NCBI GenBank assembly: GCA_965221105.1
Contig: OZ244871.1
Coordinates: forward strand, 2,232,001 to 2,296,000
Length of the DNA stretch: 64,000 bases
Source of the DNA: GM7GCV1 sp965221105
GTDB taxonomy: Bacteria; Pseudomonadota; Gammaproteobacteria; Pseudomonadales; GM7GCV1
Direction: 5' to 3'
In this document: positions 35,600 to 44,933 of the stretch, in pieces
Layout of the letters: each line of letters begins with the position of its first letter
Numbering within the stretch: position 1 is the stretch's first letter
The notes under the pieces: generated by a model
What the model was told of the DNA's origin: nothing
Databases searched by the model: none
Seen by the model: the letters and a program-made list of their open reading frames with translations, nothing else
Position numbers and translations under genes: made by a program

Positions 35600-36024
35600 G
35601 TGCCTGGACCCGTCTGTGAAGTCGCGGTGAGCGAGCACGCCGCGTGCCCGGGTGCCCCCTGTGGATGCCAGGTGTGCATCATGGCCTGCCAGTCAGGGGT
35701 CTGGGTGCCCAGCACCGGCTCAACCGAGACCACACCCAATGCCTCCAGGGCGCACGCACAGTCAGCCATCGGCGCACAGGGTGGGTGGTGGCGGGGGTGC
35801 GGGACAGACTTCACAGGTGCCGGCAGGGGGATGTTGAGCCTCGCAGCCAGCTGTGGCACCACTGTGCGGGCCTGCGCCAGGCACAGATCACCGCGCTGGG
35901 TGTGCCAGTCCGTGCGCTCACACAGCTCCCGGGCCAACCCGGAGCGCGTCAGCTCACCCGACGCTGCGGCCTGCCTGAACCAGTGAACTGTTTCGTCGCC
36001 AAACTGGCGAAGCCCGATCTTCAT
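35596..36024 (-). pseudogene. IS4-type transposase with DUF4338 N-terminus, fragment
   Basis: The frame starts MKIGLRQFGDETVHWFRQAA and contains GLARELCERTDWHTQRGDLC and LAQARTVVPQLAARLNIPLP, the DUF4338-type N-terminus fused to some IS4-like transposases. The DDE domain is absent. It stops at the IS66 fragment tip. Central and C-terminal pieces of related transposases lie near 56.6-57.0 and 1.3-1.6 kb. Confidence 0.6.
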
Positions 36025-36323
36025 GGCGGGCAGTGAACACTGAATCGCGTACGGTGTTCAGTGTGTCCACCTGATAGATCATTAATCCCTGTTCCAAATA
36101 TCGAATGTTTGAAGAATAAACGCTCTGCGTCTCTGGATCATAGACGGAGCTGCTTTCTCTGGCGATTGGTGAGCCGCTTTAACCCGAACTTCGAAATTCT
36201 TTGGGCGTCTTGCCGCGGGCACTCTCGACATGCATCCCGAAACGAAGCCTTTCGAGACAGTCTGTAGCTGGCTGTTTCCCCAGGTTGCTGGAGCCTGTCT
36301 GCTTCAGCAGAACCCCGTTCCGG

Positions 36324-37088
36324 TCAGTTTTCCGCCATACGAATTGCCTGCAGGTAGGCCAAAGTGCTTCGAGACATCCCCATCACTAGTGAATCGACGG
36401 TAAACGCATGACCAATGGAGACCTCCAAAATGTCGGGAATACGGAGAAACTGAAGCAGGTTGCTCAAATTCAGGTCGTGACCAGCGTTTACGCCGAGTCC
36501 AGCCAACTGGGCTGCCTTGGCGGCTGCCAGATATCTCTGGTGAAGTGCTTCAAAGTTGTCTGAGCTGTTTTCCAGCGCTGCCGCATAGGGGCCCGTATAG
36601 AGTTCTATACGATCTGCACCCACTTCAGACGCCAGTGCAATCTGTTCGGGGTCGGGATCCATAAACAGGCTCACGCGGAGATTCCAGAGACGAAGCTGGC
36701 GAATGATTGGCTCGATTCTTTTGCTGTCTGCCTTGAGGTTAAAGCCGTGATCCGAGGTCAGCTGGTCGTCACCATCCGGAACCAGGGTTACCTGATCCGG
36801 GCGGCTGGTTTTCACCAGGTTCATAAATCCCGGGTAGTCGCCACTCTCTCCCGCGAACGGGTTGCCTTCGACATTGAATTCAATGCTCTCATGATCACGG
36901 CAGAGCTCTGCGAGTGAAGTCACGTCGCTCGGTCGGATATGGCGTTGGTCCGGGCGTGGATGAACGGTTATTCCATTGCAGCCTGACTCGATACACAGAC
37001 GCGCAAACTCAATTGGGCTCGGGAAATTGCCCGAACGCGAATTTCTCAGGAGGGCAATCTTATTGAGATTGATGCTGAGCGCGGTCAT
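36324..37088 (-). CDS. pdxJ: pyridoxine 5'-phosphate synthase
   Basis: The 254-residue TIM-barrel protein has INLNKIALLRNSRSGNFPSP, NGITVHPRPDQRHI, IEFNVEGNPF, QVTLVPDGDDQLTSDHG, RIELYTGPYA, GVNAGHDLNLSNL and VSIGHAFTVDSLVMGM, the PdxJ substrate and phosphate loops. It condenses 3-amino-1-hydroxyacetone phosphate with deoxyxylulose 5-phosphate to make vitamin B6. The N-terminal NLNKIALLRN form is a known variant of the usual NIDHIATLRN. It appears to be transcribed alone. Confidence 0.92.
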   Translation of the reverse strand: MTALSINLNKIALLRNSRSGNFPSPIEFARLCIESGCNGITVHPRPDQRHIRPSDVTSLAELCRDHESIEFNVEGNPFAGESGDYPGFMNLVKTSRPDQVTLVPDGDDQLTSDHGFNLKADSKRIEPIIRQLRLWNLRVSLFMDPDPEQIALASEVGADRIELYTGPYAAALENSSDNFEALHQRYLAAAKAAQLAGLGVNAGHDLNLSNLLQFLRIPDILEVSIGHAFTVDSLVMGMSRSTLAYLQAIRMAEN

Positions 37089-37115
37089 GTTTCGGAGCGC
37101 ATTGGCACGGGTGTG

Positions 37116-37802
37116 TCAGCCCCATTCAGAGTAACCGCGTCTGGGCCGCAGCCTGATTAAAACCAGGCACAGGACGACGCCAGCAAAAACAGCACCGCCG
37201 CCATACAGGAAATAGGTCTGCCAGCTGTCGTCGCTCAGACGGTCTATTTCGGCGATGCGCAAATCCAGTTCGTTTTGCAGGAGCTGATTTTGGCGAAGCA
37301 GTTCCTCATTCTGAAGACCCACAGTGGCGAGGTTGCCCACGATCTGAGGAGTCTGAACTACGACGCTTCCGTCTTCACTCGCAACTTCGGTTATCTCAAT
37401 ATCGATGCCCGCCGCACTGATCTCCCGACTGAGTCGTTCAAACTGTTCCCGGAGCAGCGCTCGCTCCGTTGCTGCGTCTGCAGCTATGCGCAATGCCTCG
37501 TCCAACCGGGATGCTGCGCTGGGAGATTCGGACAGATAGCGGTTGGAAATCCATCCCTGGTTCCCCCCCTGAGTTCGTACATGTGTCCAGTCCTCAACGG
37601 ATTCATCAGTCTCAATGATTTCCAGTTCGGTGCCGGTAGCCAATGAGCGGAGAATAGAGCAATCCCAGCAGGGCGATTCGCGCAACTCAAAGCGCCACAC
37701 ATCGGTGACATATACGGTATCAGCGGAGGCAGCCAGTGGCAGGAGAAAGAGAGCAGAGGTCAGGAGGTTGCGGAAACCGGTTTTCACGATGGTTTGTCTC
37801 AT
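37116..37802 (-). CDS. SH3-domain membrane protein (TIGR04211/YgiM-like)
   Basis: The 228-residue protein has a signal peptide (LLTSALFLLPLAASA), a bacterial SH3 domain (residues about 30-92: VYVTDVWRFELRESPCWDCS, WTHVRTQGGNQGWISNRYLS), a coiled coil of about 100 residues (LREQFERLSREISAAG, NEELLRQNQLLQNELDLRIA) and a C-terminal membrane helix (YFLYGGGAVFAGVVLCLVLI) with a basic tail. This is the layout of the YgiM/TIGR04211 family, whose role in the envelope is unclear. Confidence 0.82.
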   Translation of the reverse strand: MRQTIVKTGFRNLLTSALFLLPLAASADTVYVTDVWRFELRESPCWDCSILRSLATGTELEIIETDESVEDWTHVRTQGGNQGWISNRYLSESPSAASRLDEALRIAADAATERALLREQFERLSREISAAGIDIEITEVASEDGSVVVQTPQIVGNLATVGLQNEELLRQNQLLQNELDLRIAEIDRLSDDSWQTYFLYGGGAVFAGVVLCLVLIRLRPRRGYSEWG

Positions 37803-37863
37803 CAGATGTTGTTGAAGTACCGAACCACAGGTCTTGATATAACAAGTGCCCCGAAGGTTGGTG

Positions 37864-38634
37864 TTAATGGTGTTGAATTATGTCGTCGATTTCAAGTTCG
37901 GTGAGCCGGGTAATATTGCGAAACAGATAGAAGAGCGTACAGATCATGATTACTGTGGCAGGCACTGCGATCACGGGAAAGCTCAATGCAGTCATCCTCC
38001 CCAGCTCGGCATTGTAGGCTTCACTTCCCGGCGGCGAAACCAGCAGATAACGCGCCAGGAAGTAATTGAGAATTGATGACAGCAGGAAGGAACCCGCCAG
38101 CATCCAGGAAGCGTTGACCAGGATTTTTTCAAATTTCTCGCTTGAGTCTTTTTCAGCAAGAGCCGCGTCAACGCGATCTGTGTCAAGCACCATGCTGTTG
38201 TACAGAAAGGTTCGCACTATTGGAAAGGGTGTCTTCAGCGATATCAGCGTAGCCAGGCAAAACATTCCGGGTATGGCAGCTTCCTTGAAGGCAATATATT
38301 TTGGATCCAGCTCAAGCAGGCTCATGCCGCCGGTCAGGGTGATACTGAATACTCCCAGTGCGGAGAAAAAATTGATTTTGTGGGCACGGAAATAATCCCG
38401 TACGCCGTAGCCAATTGGGAAAACCAGTGCAACCACAATGCCCATTTGGGGCCCCAGATGGTCTGGGCCACTCAACCTGGTCAGAATCAATGTGGGAATC
38501 ACAATGTTGAGCAGCAGGTTGAGAAACAAACTCTCCCGCTTGTGTGGAGCATCTGGCGAAAGTGGTTGGGCCTGAGCGACAGCGTCCACTCTTGAGCCAC
38601 GAGCTGGCGTGTGTTCGTTAACAGATGTTTTCAT
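37864..38634 (-). CDS. VC0807-like multi-pass membrane protein
   Basis: The 256-residue protein has six or seven membrane helices in the VC0807 family order: NIVIPTLILTRLSGPDHLGP, IVVALVFPIGYGVRDYFRAH, NFFSALGVFSITLTGGMSLL, AIPGMFCLATLISLKTPFPI, ASWMLAGSFLLSSILNYFLA and FPVIAVPATVIMICTLFYLF. The first 30 residues are polar and cytoplasmic. Function is unknown. It faces away from yciO. Confidence 0.7.
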   Translation of the reverse strand: MKTSVNEHTPARGSRVDAVAQAQPLSPDAPHKRESLFLNLLLNIVIPTLILTRLSGPDHLGPQMGIVVALVFPIGYGVRDYFRAHKINFFSALGVFSITLTGGMSLLELDPKYIAFKEAAIPGMFCLATLISLKTPFPIVRTFLYNSMVLDTDRVDAALAEKDSSEKFEKILVNASWMLAGSFLLSSILNYFLARYLLVSPPGSEAYNAELGRMTALSFPVIAVPATVIMICTLFYLFRNITRLTELEIDDIIQHH

Positions 38635-38778
38635 GGGGCTACATTGTGCACAAAGACAGTTATTGTTCGTTATTCAGGATGATCTGTCGAGCCACAGCGA
38701 CTTTCCCGAGGCAGTTGTCGATATAATCCCCGCCTCTCCGTGAGCAAGCAGATTCAATTTCGATAGAGGGCAGCCAGT

Positions 38779-39405
38779 GTGAGCCAGTTCTTTGTTATTC
38801 ATCCGGAAACGCCGCAAAAAAGGCTGCTCCTGCAAGCCTGCGATATTATTCGTGCCGGTGGCGTTGTGGTCTATCCCACTGACACATCCTATGCAATAGG
38901 CTGTCACATAGGTGATAAAGGTGCGGTGGAGCGGATAAGGAAAATACGCCAGCTCGATGCCAGGCACCTGTTCACCCTGCTGTGCCGTGATCTTTCCGAT
39001 CTGAGTAATTATGCACGCGTGAATAACCGAGTGTTCCGGCAACTCAAAGCACACACGCCCGGCAGTTTTACGTTTATTCTTGAAGCGACCAAGGAAGTGC
39101 CAAGGCGTCTGCAACTTGGCAAGCGCAAGCAGATCGGTCTTCGGGTACCGGATAACCGGATTCTGTTGGGGTTGCTCAGTGAATTTGGGGAGCCTCTGGT
39201 GAGTACGACACTTAAGTTGCCGAATGAGGCCTACCCGCTTGCAGACCCATGTGATATTCGGGAGCGTCTGGAGCACTTCGTGGATCTCGTCATCGACGGC
39301 GGCTATTGTGGCACGAGTGAATCGACCGTCATCGACCTCACGGCAGAGGTTCCACAGTTAATCCGTGAAGGTGCAGGCGACTTTTCTGATTTTATCAGTG
39401 CGTAG
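38779..39405 (+). CDS. yciO: Sua5/YciO/YrdC family protein (YciO-like)
   Basis: The 208-residue protein has the YrdC fold: GGVVVYPTDTSYAIGCHIGD, IRKIRQLDARHLFTLLCRDL, TPGSFTFILEATKEVPRRL, IGLRVPDN and STVIDLT. It is related to threonylcarbamoyl-AMP synthases of t6A synthesis. The S-x-x-K type segment KRKxxxx reads RQLDARH here, and linkage to scpAB is typical of the YciO branch, whose activity is weaker or different. Start is GTG with AGAGGG 12 bases upstream. Confidence 0.85.
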   Translation: MSQFFVIHPETPQKRLLLQACDIIRAGGVVVYPTDTSYAIGCHIGDKGAVERIRKIRQLDARHLFTLLCRDLSDLSNYARVNNRVFRQLKAHTPGSFTFILEATKEVPRRLQLGKRKQIGLRVPDNRILLGLLSEFGEPLVSTTLKLPNEAYPLADPCDIRERLEHFVDLVIDGGYCGTSESTVIDLTAEVPQLIREGAGDFSDFISA

Positions 39406-39432
39406 TTCCATTGCTTGGCTATAATCTGCGAC

Positions 39433-40329
39433 ATGACTTCAGATCTGCCAGCCAGTTCCATCGACCCGAGCGACCGGGTTGCAGCCCCAGGAGGTAAGCA
39501 GCCAGCGGTTCCGCAGTCCAGGCCCGCGCAGGCGGAAATGCCCTTCGCCATGGTAATGGGCGAGGAGGTCACCCAGATACCTCAAGACCTCTATATTCCT
39601 CCCGATGCACTCGAAATATTTCTTGAGACCTTTGAAGGGCCGTTGGATCTGCTTCTCTACCTGATACGCCGCCAGAATCTGGATATTCTTGAAATCAATG
39701 TAGCCAAGGTAACCGATCAATATATGCAGTATGTAGAAGTTATGAAGGCAGTGCGCTTTGAATTGGCGGCCGAATACCTCCTGATGGCGGCATTGCTTGC
39801 CGAAATCAAGTCCAGAAACCTATTGCCGCGCAGTGAAGAAGTGGAAGAGGATGAAGAGGATCCCAGGACCCAACTCATCCTGAAATTGCAGGAATACGAG
39901 CGCTACAAGGAGGCAGCTGAATCCCTTGATGAGCTCCCCAGGGTCGGACGAGATACATTCATCGTGTCTGCTGATCTGCCTGAGCTACACCACAAGAAAC
40001 CCCAGCCGGATGTGGATATCAGGGAACTCCTGGTAGTCTTCGCCGATGTCATGCACCGGGCCGATATGTTTAAAACTCATCAGGTAATGCTTGAGCGCCT
40101 GTCCACCCGAGAGCGGATGAGCGAGGTTATGGAGCAGCTGCAGGACGGACATTTTGTGCCCTTTATTCGGCTGTTTGTTGCTGAAGAAGGGCGCCTGGGG
40201 GTTGCCGTGACCTTTTTGGCGTTAATGGAGTTGATCAAGGAATCTCTGGTCGAGGTCGTGCAGAATGAGTCCTGCGGTCCCATTCACGTGAGAGCGCGTG
40301 AAACCCGTCGTGGGTTGCGGACTGAATGA
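39433..40329 (+). CDS. scpA: segregation and condensation protein A
   Basis: The 298-residue kleisin has an N-terminal SMC-binding helical domain (IFLETFEGPLDLLLYLIRRQ, LDILEINVAKVTDQYMQYV, ELAAEYLLMAALLAEIKSRN) and a C-terminal winged helix (VAVTFLALMELIKESLVEVV). The first 45 residues are a polar extension. It joins SMC (or MksB) and ScpB in the condensin complex. The ATG is preferred over a TTG six codons upstream. A TATAAT at 39420-39425 is too close to the start to be judged. The end overlaps scpB. Confidence 0.93.
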   Translation: MTSDLPASSIDPSDRVAAPGGKQPAVPQSRPAQAEMPFAMVMGEEVTQIPQDLYIPPDALEIFLETFEGPLDLLLYLIRRQNLDILEINVAKVTDQYMQYVEVMKAVRFELAAEYLLMAALLAEIKSRNLLPRSEEVEEDEEDPRTQLILKLQEYERYKEAAESLDELPRVGRDTFIVSADLPELHHKKPQPDVDIRELLVVFADVMHRADMFKTHQVMLERLSTRERMSEVMEQLQDGHFVPFIRLFVAEEGRLGVAVTFLALMELIKESLVEVVQNESCGPIHVRARETRRGLRTE

Positions 40330-41084
40330 TGCGGGATACAAGGGAACTGCAAAAAATAATCGAGGGTGCCTTGATGGCGTCGGGCAGACCTTTGAACTTG
40401 GATGATCTGCTTGCGCTGTTTGGACCTGAAGAAGAATCCCGGCCCGTGCGGGATGATCTTAAGCAGGTGCTTGCGAACATTGAAAGCGATTGCACAGATC
40501 GGGGTTTCGAGTTGAAGCTGGTTGCCAACGGCTATCGCTTCCAGGTCCGCCAGGAGCTGTCGCACTGGATCGGTCGGCTGTGGGAGGAAAAGCCGCAAAA
40601 ATATAGTCGTGCTCTGCTGGAAACTCTCGCCATCATCACCTACCGGCAGCCTGTTACCAGGGCTGAGATTGAGGAGGTTCGCGGTGTCTCGGTCAGCTCG
40701 AGTATCGTCAAAACCCTGCTTGAGCGGGAATGGATTCGGGTAGTTGGGCACAGGGATGTGCCTGGGCGTCCAGCTATCCTGGCTACGACGCGGAAGTTTC
40801 TCGATTATTTCAATCTGCGTCGCCTTGAAGACCTTCCACCACTGAGTGATATCCGTGACCTCGTTGAAATAGCGCCCGAGCTCGGGTTGAGCGACGAGCG
40901 TACATTCCCGTTAGATGAAGATCAGACCGATCAGGACGACAGCAGGCCCTATGTCGATCCTCTCGAACTGGAAAATGACAAGCCTGGCGGAAAATTTATT
41001 GTGGATCATGAGTATTCTGCCCTTGAGCAGGATTCGGAAGAAGTGCATGAACAGGACGCACCCGGGACTGGGCGAACCCCGTGA
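40326..41084 (+). CDS. scpB: segregation and condensation protein B
   Basis: The 252-residue protein has two winged helices: LQKIIEGALMASGRPLNLDD, GFELKLVANGYRFQVRQELS, YSRALLETLAIITYRQPVTR and VRGVSVSSSIVKTLLEREWI, with RPAILATTRKFLDYFNL ending the second. It dimerises and regulates the ScpA-SMC complex. A 65-residue acidic tail (DEDQTDQDDSRPYVDP) is longer than usual. It overlaps scpA (ATGA) and rluB (GTGA). Confidence 0.94.
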   Translation: MMRDTRELQKIIEGALMASGRPLNLDDLLALFGPEEESRPVRDDLKQVLANIESDCTDRGFELKLVANGYRFQVRQELSHWIGRLWEEKPQKYSRALLETLAIITYRQPVTRAEIEEVRGVSVSSSIVKTLLEREWIRVVGHRDVPGRPAILATTRKFLDYFNLRRLEDLPPLSDIRDLVEIAPELGLSDERTFPLDEDQTDQDDSRPYVDPLELENDKPGGKFIVDHEYSALEQDSEEVHEQDAPGTGRTP

Positions 41085-41935
41085 CCACCGCATCGCAACC
41101 CGAGGGTGAGAAGCTGCAGAAGATACTTGCTGCACGAGGGCTGGGTTCCAGGCGGGAAATTGAAAACTGGATTTCTGAGGGGCGCGTTTCCGTCAATGGT
41201 CAGATTGCGGCCCTCGGTGATCGTGCACTGAATGCGGATCGCATAGAGGTTGATAAAAAACCGGTTGATACAGGTCCGCAACACCACCGCATTATTCTCT
41301 ACAACAAGGCCCCCGGGGAAGTTTCGACTCGTCGCGATGAGAAGTCACGCCCCACAGTTTTTGATCGCTTACCGCGCCTATCCGGCCGCCGATGGATCAA
41401 CGTGGGTCGGCTGGACATAAATACTACCGGACTGATGCTGTTCACGACCGACGGCACACTGGCCAACAAACTGATGCACCCCTCCTCCAATATTGATCGT
41501 GAATATCGCGTCAGGGTGTACGGTGAGGTGACCAGTGAGAAAATAGACAACATGCTTGGTGGGGTTGAACTGGATGGAGTCCCCGCCCGTTTCAGCGATA
41601 TCGTTCAGGACGAGCGTGAGTCGGGAAAAAACAGGTGGTACACCGTGTGTCTGATGGAAGGACGAAACCGGGAAGTCAGGCGACTTTGGGAATCTCAGGA
41701 TATTCGAGTCAACCGTCTGAAGCGAGTGCGCTATGGTCCGATCTTTTTGCCGGGTTTTCTCGGTGTGGGCCAGTGGCTGGATCTGGACCGGGTCCAAGCG
41801 AGGGAGCTGTATCGATCCTGTGATATAAAACCTCCGATGCTCGGGCAGACATACCCGGCTGAACGATCAGAGTTGCGCCGCCAGAAGCAGAACATTCGTT
41901 CCAGAGGGTATCTGCGACGCGCAGGAAAAGCCTGA
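41081..41935 (+). CDS. rluB: 23S rRNA pseudouridine(2605) synthase
   Basis: The 284-residue protein has an S4 domain (EKLQKILAARGLGSRREIEN, GRVSVNGQIAALGDRA) and the RsuA/RluB catalytic part with NVGRLDINTTGLMLFTTDG (catalytic Asp), IDREYRVRVYGEV and EGRNREVRRLWESQ. It modifies U2605 of 23S rRNA. The C-terminal 35 residues are basic. It is the last gene of the yciO-scpAB-rluB cluster. Confidence 0.94.
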   Translation: MTTASQPEGEKLQKILAARGLGSRREIENWISEGRVSVNGQIAALGDRALNADRIEVDKKPVDTGPQHHRIILYNKAPGEVSTRRDEKSRPTVFDRLPRLSGRRWINVGRLDINTTGLMLFTTDGTLANKLMHPSSNIDREYRVRVYGEVTSEKIDNMLGGVELDGVPARFSDIVQDERESGKNRWYTVCLMEGRNREVRRLWESQDIRVNRLKRVRYGPIFLPGFLGVGQWLDLDRVQARELYRSCDIKPPMLGQTYPAERSELRRQKQNIRSRGYLRRAGKA

Positions 41936-42112
41936 GGCTGCGTCCCCGGTTCCGTCAATCCATGCACTCGACCCGTGGTGTCTCCGGCTCGGCGAGCCCA
42001 CGCTCTGACTGGTATCCTGGACACCGGGAACATGCAGCAGCGCAGATTTACCGCAACGCTCGGCCTGAAGATCGACTTCATCGCAGCCGATGGAGGTCTG
42101 ACCGGGTAAAAA

Positions 42113-42132
42113 TACTGTGTAAAAATACAGCA
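42113..42132. promoter_or_regulatory. LexA (SOS) box upstream of ruvC
   Basis: TACTGTGTAAAAATACAGCA matches the gammaproteobacterial LexA consensus CTG-N10-CAG with an AT-rich spacer. It lies 50 bases before the ruvC start. This fits SOS induction of the ruvCAB operon. The 240 bases between rluB and ruvC hold no other recognisable element. Confidence 0.7.
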
Positions 42133-42182
42133 TTATGTGATCTAATCAGCGTCTCTGTGGTTTCTCCGATGAGGATTTCAGA

Positions 42183-42695
42183 TTGGGCTCTACTGCAGTG
42201 CGCATTCTCGGTATCGACCCGGGTTCGCTCAAGACCGGTTTTGGCATCATCGACTATCAATCAGGTCAGTCCAGTTATGTCACCAGTGGCATAATACGTA
42301 TTGCCGCCGGGCCCTTACCCGAGCGACTTGTCACTATCGCATCTGGACTGGCAGAGGTTATTGACACGCACGCGCCTGCACTGGTTGCTGTGGAAGATGT
42401 CTTTTTGGCCCGCGACCCACGTGCTGTGCTCAAGCTGGGGCAGGCCCGGGGTGCGGCAATTACCACGGCCGTTACCCGCAATCTGCCCGTGGGAGAATAT
42501 GCGCCCAGGCTGGTGAAGCAGTCTATTGTTGGCAATGGCAACGCGAGCAAGGAGCAGGTCCAGTTCATGGTCAAGAAACTTCTGTCGCTGCAGGGAACCT
42601 TGCAGGATGACGCTGCCGACGCGCTCGCTGTCGCAATCTGCCATGCCAATCATGTGGTGGGTGCCCGGAATACACCAGCCGGTGGGTTTGGTTAA
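42183..42695 (+). CDS. ruvC: Holliday junction endonuclease RuvC
   Basis: The 170-residue protein has the RNase-H-like catalytic acids in ILGIDPGSLKTGFGIID, LVAVEDVFLARDPRAVLKLG and LQDDAADALAVAICHANH. It cuts Holliday junctions symmetrically with RuvAB. The start is TTG, needed to keep the N-terminal strand. It leads the ruvCAB operon behind a LexA box. Confidence 0.96.
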   Translation: MGSTAVRILGIDPGSLKTGFGIIDYQSGQSSYVTSGIIRIAAGPLPERLVTIASGLAEVIDTHAPALVAVEDVFLARDPRAVLKLGQARGAAITTAVTRNLPVGEYAPRLVKQSIVGNGNASKEQVQFMVKKLLSLQGTLQDDAADALAVAICHANHVVGARNTPAGGFG

Positions 42696-42801
42696 TTGAG
42701 GCAGGAGCATGGCCAAAAATACCATTTGGTCGCTCATGAGATGCCCGGGCTTCTGGCACTGCCTGTGCTGACGGCCCGCATTCATTCTGTGAGGGTGAAC
42801 T

Positions 42802-43401
42802 TTGATTGGTCTATTGAAAGGCGCGGTAATTGAGCGCGGGGACAACCAGATCACACTACTTGTCGGTGGTGTTGGTCACGAAATACACTGCTCGCTCAAT
42901 GCACTGAGCCTGGCTTCCGGGAACAGTTCCGAATTAAGCCTGTGGACACATCTGGTGGTGCGGGAAGATGTGCTGCAACTCTATGGATTTGCTGATAAAA
43001 AGGAGCGCGCGGTGTTCAGGGAGCTGATTCGGGTATCAGGTGTGGGCCCGAAAGTTGCACTAGCGATACTTTCCGGAATGGATGTCGATGGGCTGGTCCA
43101 AGCGGTCAATTCGGGAGATTCATCTACTCTAACCAAAGTACCTGGTATCGGCAAAAAAACCGCCGAGCGACTCGTTGTGGAAATGCGCGATCGCCTGTCC
43201 GGGCAAGAACTTCCGGGTGGTGGCACAGTGGACGAGACCAGCACTCCGAGGAACAGGGCATCTGAAGCCGAAGCGGCACTGGTCGCTCTGGGATATAAAC
43301 CCGTGGAGGCAACCCGGATGCTTTCGTCTGTAGCACATTCGGAAAGCCTCAGCGTTGAAGATATGATACGCACGGCCCTGAAATCCAGACTCAAGGCCTG
43401 A
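42802..43401 (+). CDS. ruvA: Holliday junction branch-migration protein RuvA
   Basis: The 199-residue protein has the OB-fold domain (IGLLKGAVIERGDNQITLLV, VREDVLQLYGFADKKERAVF), two helix-hairpin-helix motifs (VSGVGPKVALAILSGM, VPGIGKKTAERLVVEMRDRL) and the C-terminal RuvB-binding domain III (EAALVALGYKPVEATRML). It binds the junction and loads RuvB. Start is TTG behind GAGGGTG. Confidence 0.96.
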   Translation: MIGLLKGAVIERGDNQITLLVGGVGHEIHCSLNALSLASGNSSELSLWTHLVVREDVLQLYGFADKKERAVFRELIRVSGVGPKVALAILSGMDVDGLVQAVNSGDSSTLTKVPGIGKKTAERLVVEMRDRLSGQELPGGGTVDETSTPRNRASEAEAALVALGYKPVEATRMLSSVAHSESLSVEDMIRTALKSRLKA

Positions 43402-43478
43402 GGGATGTATGTGCGTGCGCTGTTCCATTCAAAAAAATTCAAACCTGAAAGTTTCGGGCTGCAGCGGATGGAATGCCA

Positions 43479-44513
43479 ATGATTGAAGAAGACAGGCTGA
43501 TGTCGGCTGCACCTGTTAGCCCCGATGAGCCCCTTGATCGTGCGGTGCGTCCGACCTCACTGTCCGAATACATTGGCCAACAGGTGGTTGTGGAACAGAT
43601 GGAGATTTTTATCTCGGCTGCCCGAGGGCGCAGTGAACCGCTGGATCATACTCTGGTGTTTGGCCCTCCTGGGCTTGGCAAAACCACGCTCGCACATATT
43701 ATTTCTCAGGAGATGGGTGGACAGCTCAAGACGACATCCGGCCCGGCTCTTGAGAAGGCGGGCGACTTGGCCGCCATATTGACCAATCTTGAATTCGGCG
43801 ATGTACTCTTTATTGATGAGATTCACAGGCTGAGCCCCGCCATAGAAGAAATACTGTATCCAGCCATGGAGGATTTCAGTCTGGATATCATCATCGGCGA
43901 AGGACCAGCGGCGCGCGCAATCAAGCTCGATATACCACCATTTACCCTGGTTGGTGCAACAACCAGGGCGGGGCTGCTGACTTCGCCACTGCGTGACCGG
44001 TTTGGCATTGTGCAACGGCTGGAATTCTACTCCGTCCAGGAGTTAACAGAGATTGTGGCTCGTGCGGCCAGCATTCTCGACATTCCTACCGAAGCCTCAG
44101 GAGCTTCCGAAATTGCCCGGCGATCTCGCGGTACGCCACGCATCGCCAATCGGCTGCTGCGCCGAGTTCGCGACTACGCGGAGGTCAGGGCTGAGGGCAA
44201 GGTGGTAGGCGGTATCGCGGAGCGGGCTCTCGATTTGCTCAAGGTTGACCGCCTTGGATTCGACCACCTGGACCGACGCCTGCTGCTGCTAATAATTGAG
44301 AAATTCGATGGTGGCCCGGTTGGAATCGACAGCCTGGCAGCTTCCCTGAGTGAAGAACGCGGCACCATAGAAGATGTGCTTGAACCCTATTTGATTCAGC
44401 AGGGGTTTATGATGCGCACACCAAGGGGACGAGTGGTGACCCGGTCTGCCTTCGAACACTTCGGGTTTAAGGTTGTCGATCAGGGCCAGCTCAGCCTGGA
44501 TAAGGGAGAATGA
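43479..44513 (+). CDS. ruvB: Holliday junction branch-migration helicase RuvB
   Basis: The 344-residue AAA+ motor has Walker A GPPGLGKTTLAH, Walker B VLFIDEIHRL, sensor 1 LVGATTRAGLLTSPLRDRF, the arginine finger in that segment, and sensor 2 SRGTPRIANRLLRRVRDYA, then the DNA-binding winged helix with PRGRV. The chosen ATG gives the usual MIEEDRLMS N-terminus; another ATG lies two codons upstream. The stop overlaps ybgC (ATGA). Confidence 0.97.
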   Translation: MIEEDRLMSAAPVSPDEPLDRAVRPTSLSEYIGQQVVVEQMEIFISAARGRSEPLDHTLVFGPPGLGKTTLAHIISQEMGGQLKTTSGPALEKAGDLAAILTNLEFGDVLFIDEIHRLSPAIEEILYPAMEDFSLDIIIGEGPAARAIKLDIPPFTLVGATTRAGLLTSPLRDRFGIVQRLEFYSVQELTEIVARAASILDIPTEASGASEIARRSRGTPRIANRLLRRVRDYAEVRAEGKVVGGIAERALDLLKVDRLGFDHLDRRLLLLIIEKFDGGPVGIDSLAASLSEERGTIEDVLEPYLIQQGFMMRTPRGRVVTRSAFEHFGFKVVDQGQLSLDKGE

Positions 44514-44905
44514 GCGAATTTTCAATGTCCATTCGCGTCTATATCGAAGATACCGACGCGGGTGGCATTGTGTACTACGTGAACTACCTGAAGTATATGG
44601 AGCGGGCGCGCACCGAGTATTTGCGCTCACTGGGGTTTGATAAGGCGGGGGCCAACAGACAAGGACATCAGTTTGTTGTGCATTCTGCTGAAATCGAGTT
44701 CAAGCGGTTTGCGCAGCTCGACGATGAATTGGATGTTTCCGCCAGGATTGTTTTGGTACGAGGAGCAAGTGTGGAGTTTGAGCAGAGAATTGTTCGTAAT
44801 GAAGTCCTGCTCAGCCATGCCCGGATAAAAATCGCCTGCGTGGATGGCGCGAGCATGAAGCCCATTCCTATCCCGGCTGAAATACTGGAAAAACTTGATC
44901 TGTAA
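44510..44905 (+). CDS. ybgC: Tol-Pal-associated acyl-CoA thioesterase
   Basis: The 131-residue hotdog-fold protein has the YbgC signature IRVYIEDTDAGGIVYYVNYL (catalytic Asp) and KYMERARTEYLRSLGFD. It hydrolyses short acyl-CoA or acyl-ACP thioesters at the cytoplasmic face. It starts inside the ruvB stop, linking the ruv and tol genes in one transcription unit, and is followed by tolQ after 28 bases. Confidence 0.94.
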   Translation: MSEFSMSIRVYIEDTDAGGIVYYVNYLKYMERARTEYLRSLGFDKAGANRQGHQFVVHSAEIEFKRFAQLDDELDVSARIVLVRGASVEFEQRIVRNEVLLSHARIKIACVDGASMKPIPIPAEILEKLDL

Positions 44906-44933
44906 TACAGTAATTGTTGATTGTTGAGAGAGC

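Noticed and set aside
39420..39425. TATAAT just before scpA
   Set aside because: Only 7 bases separate it from the start codon and no -35 element is at the right distance; it is inside the end of a tight gene cluster.
41936..42182. rluB-ruvC gap read as a possible gene (frame with MQQRRFTATLGLKIDF)
   Set aside because: Very short, no ribosome site; only the LexA box can be supported here.
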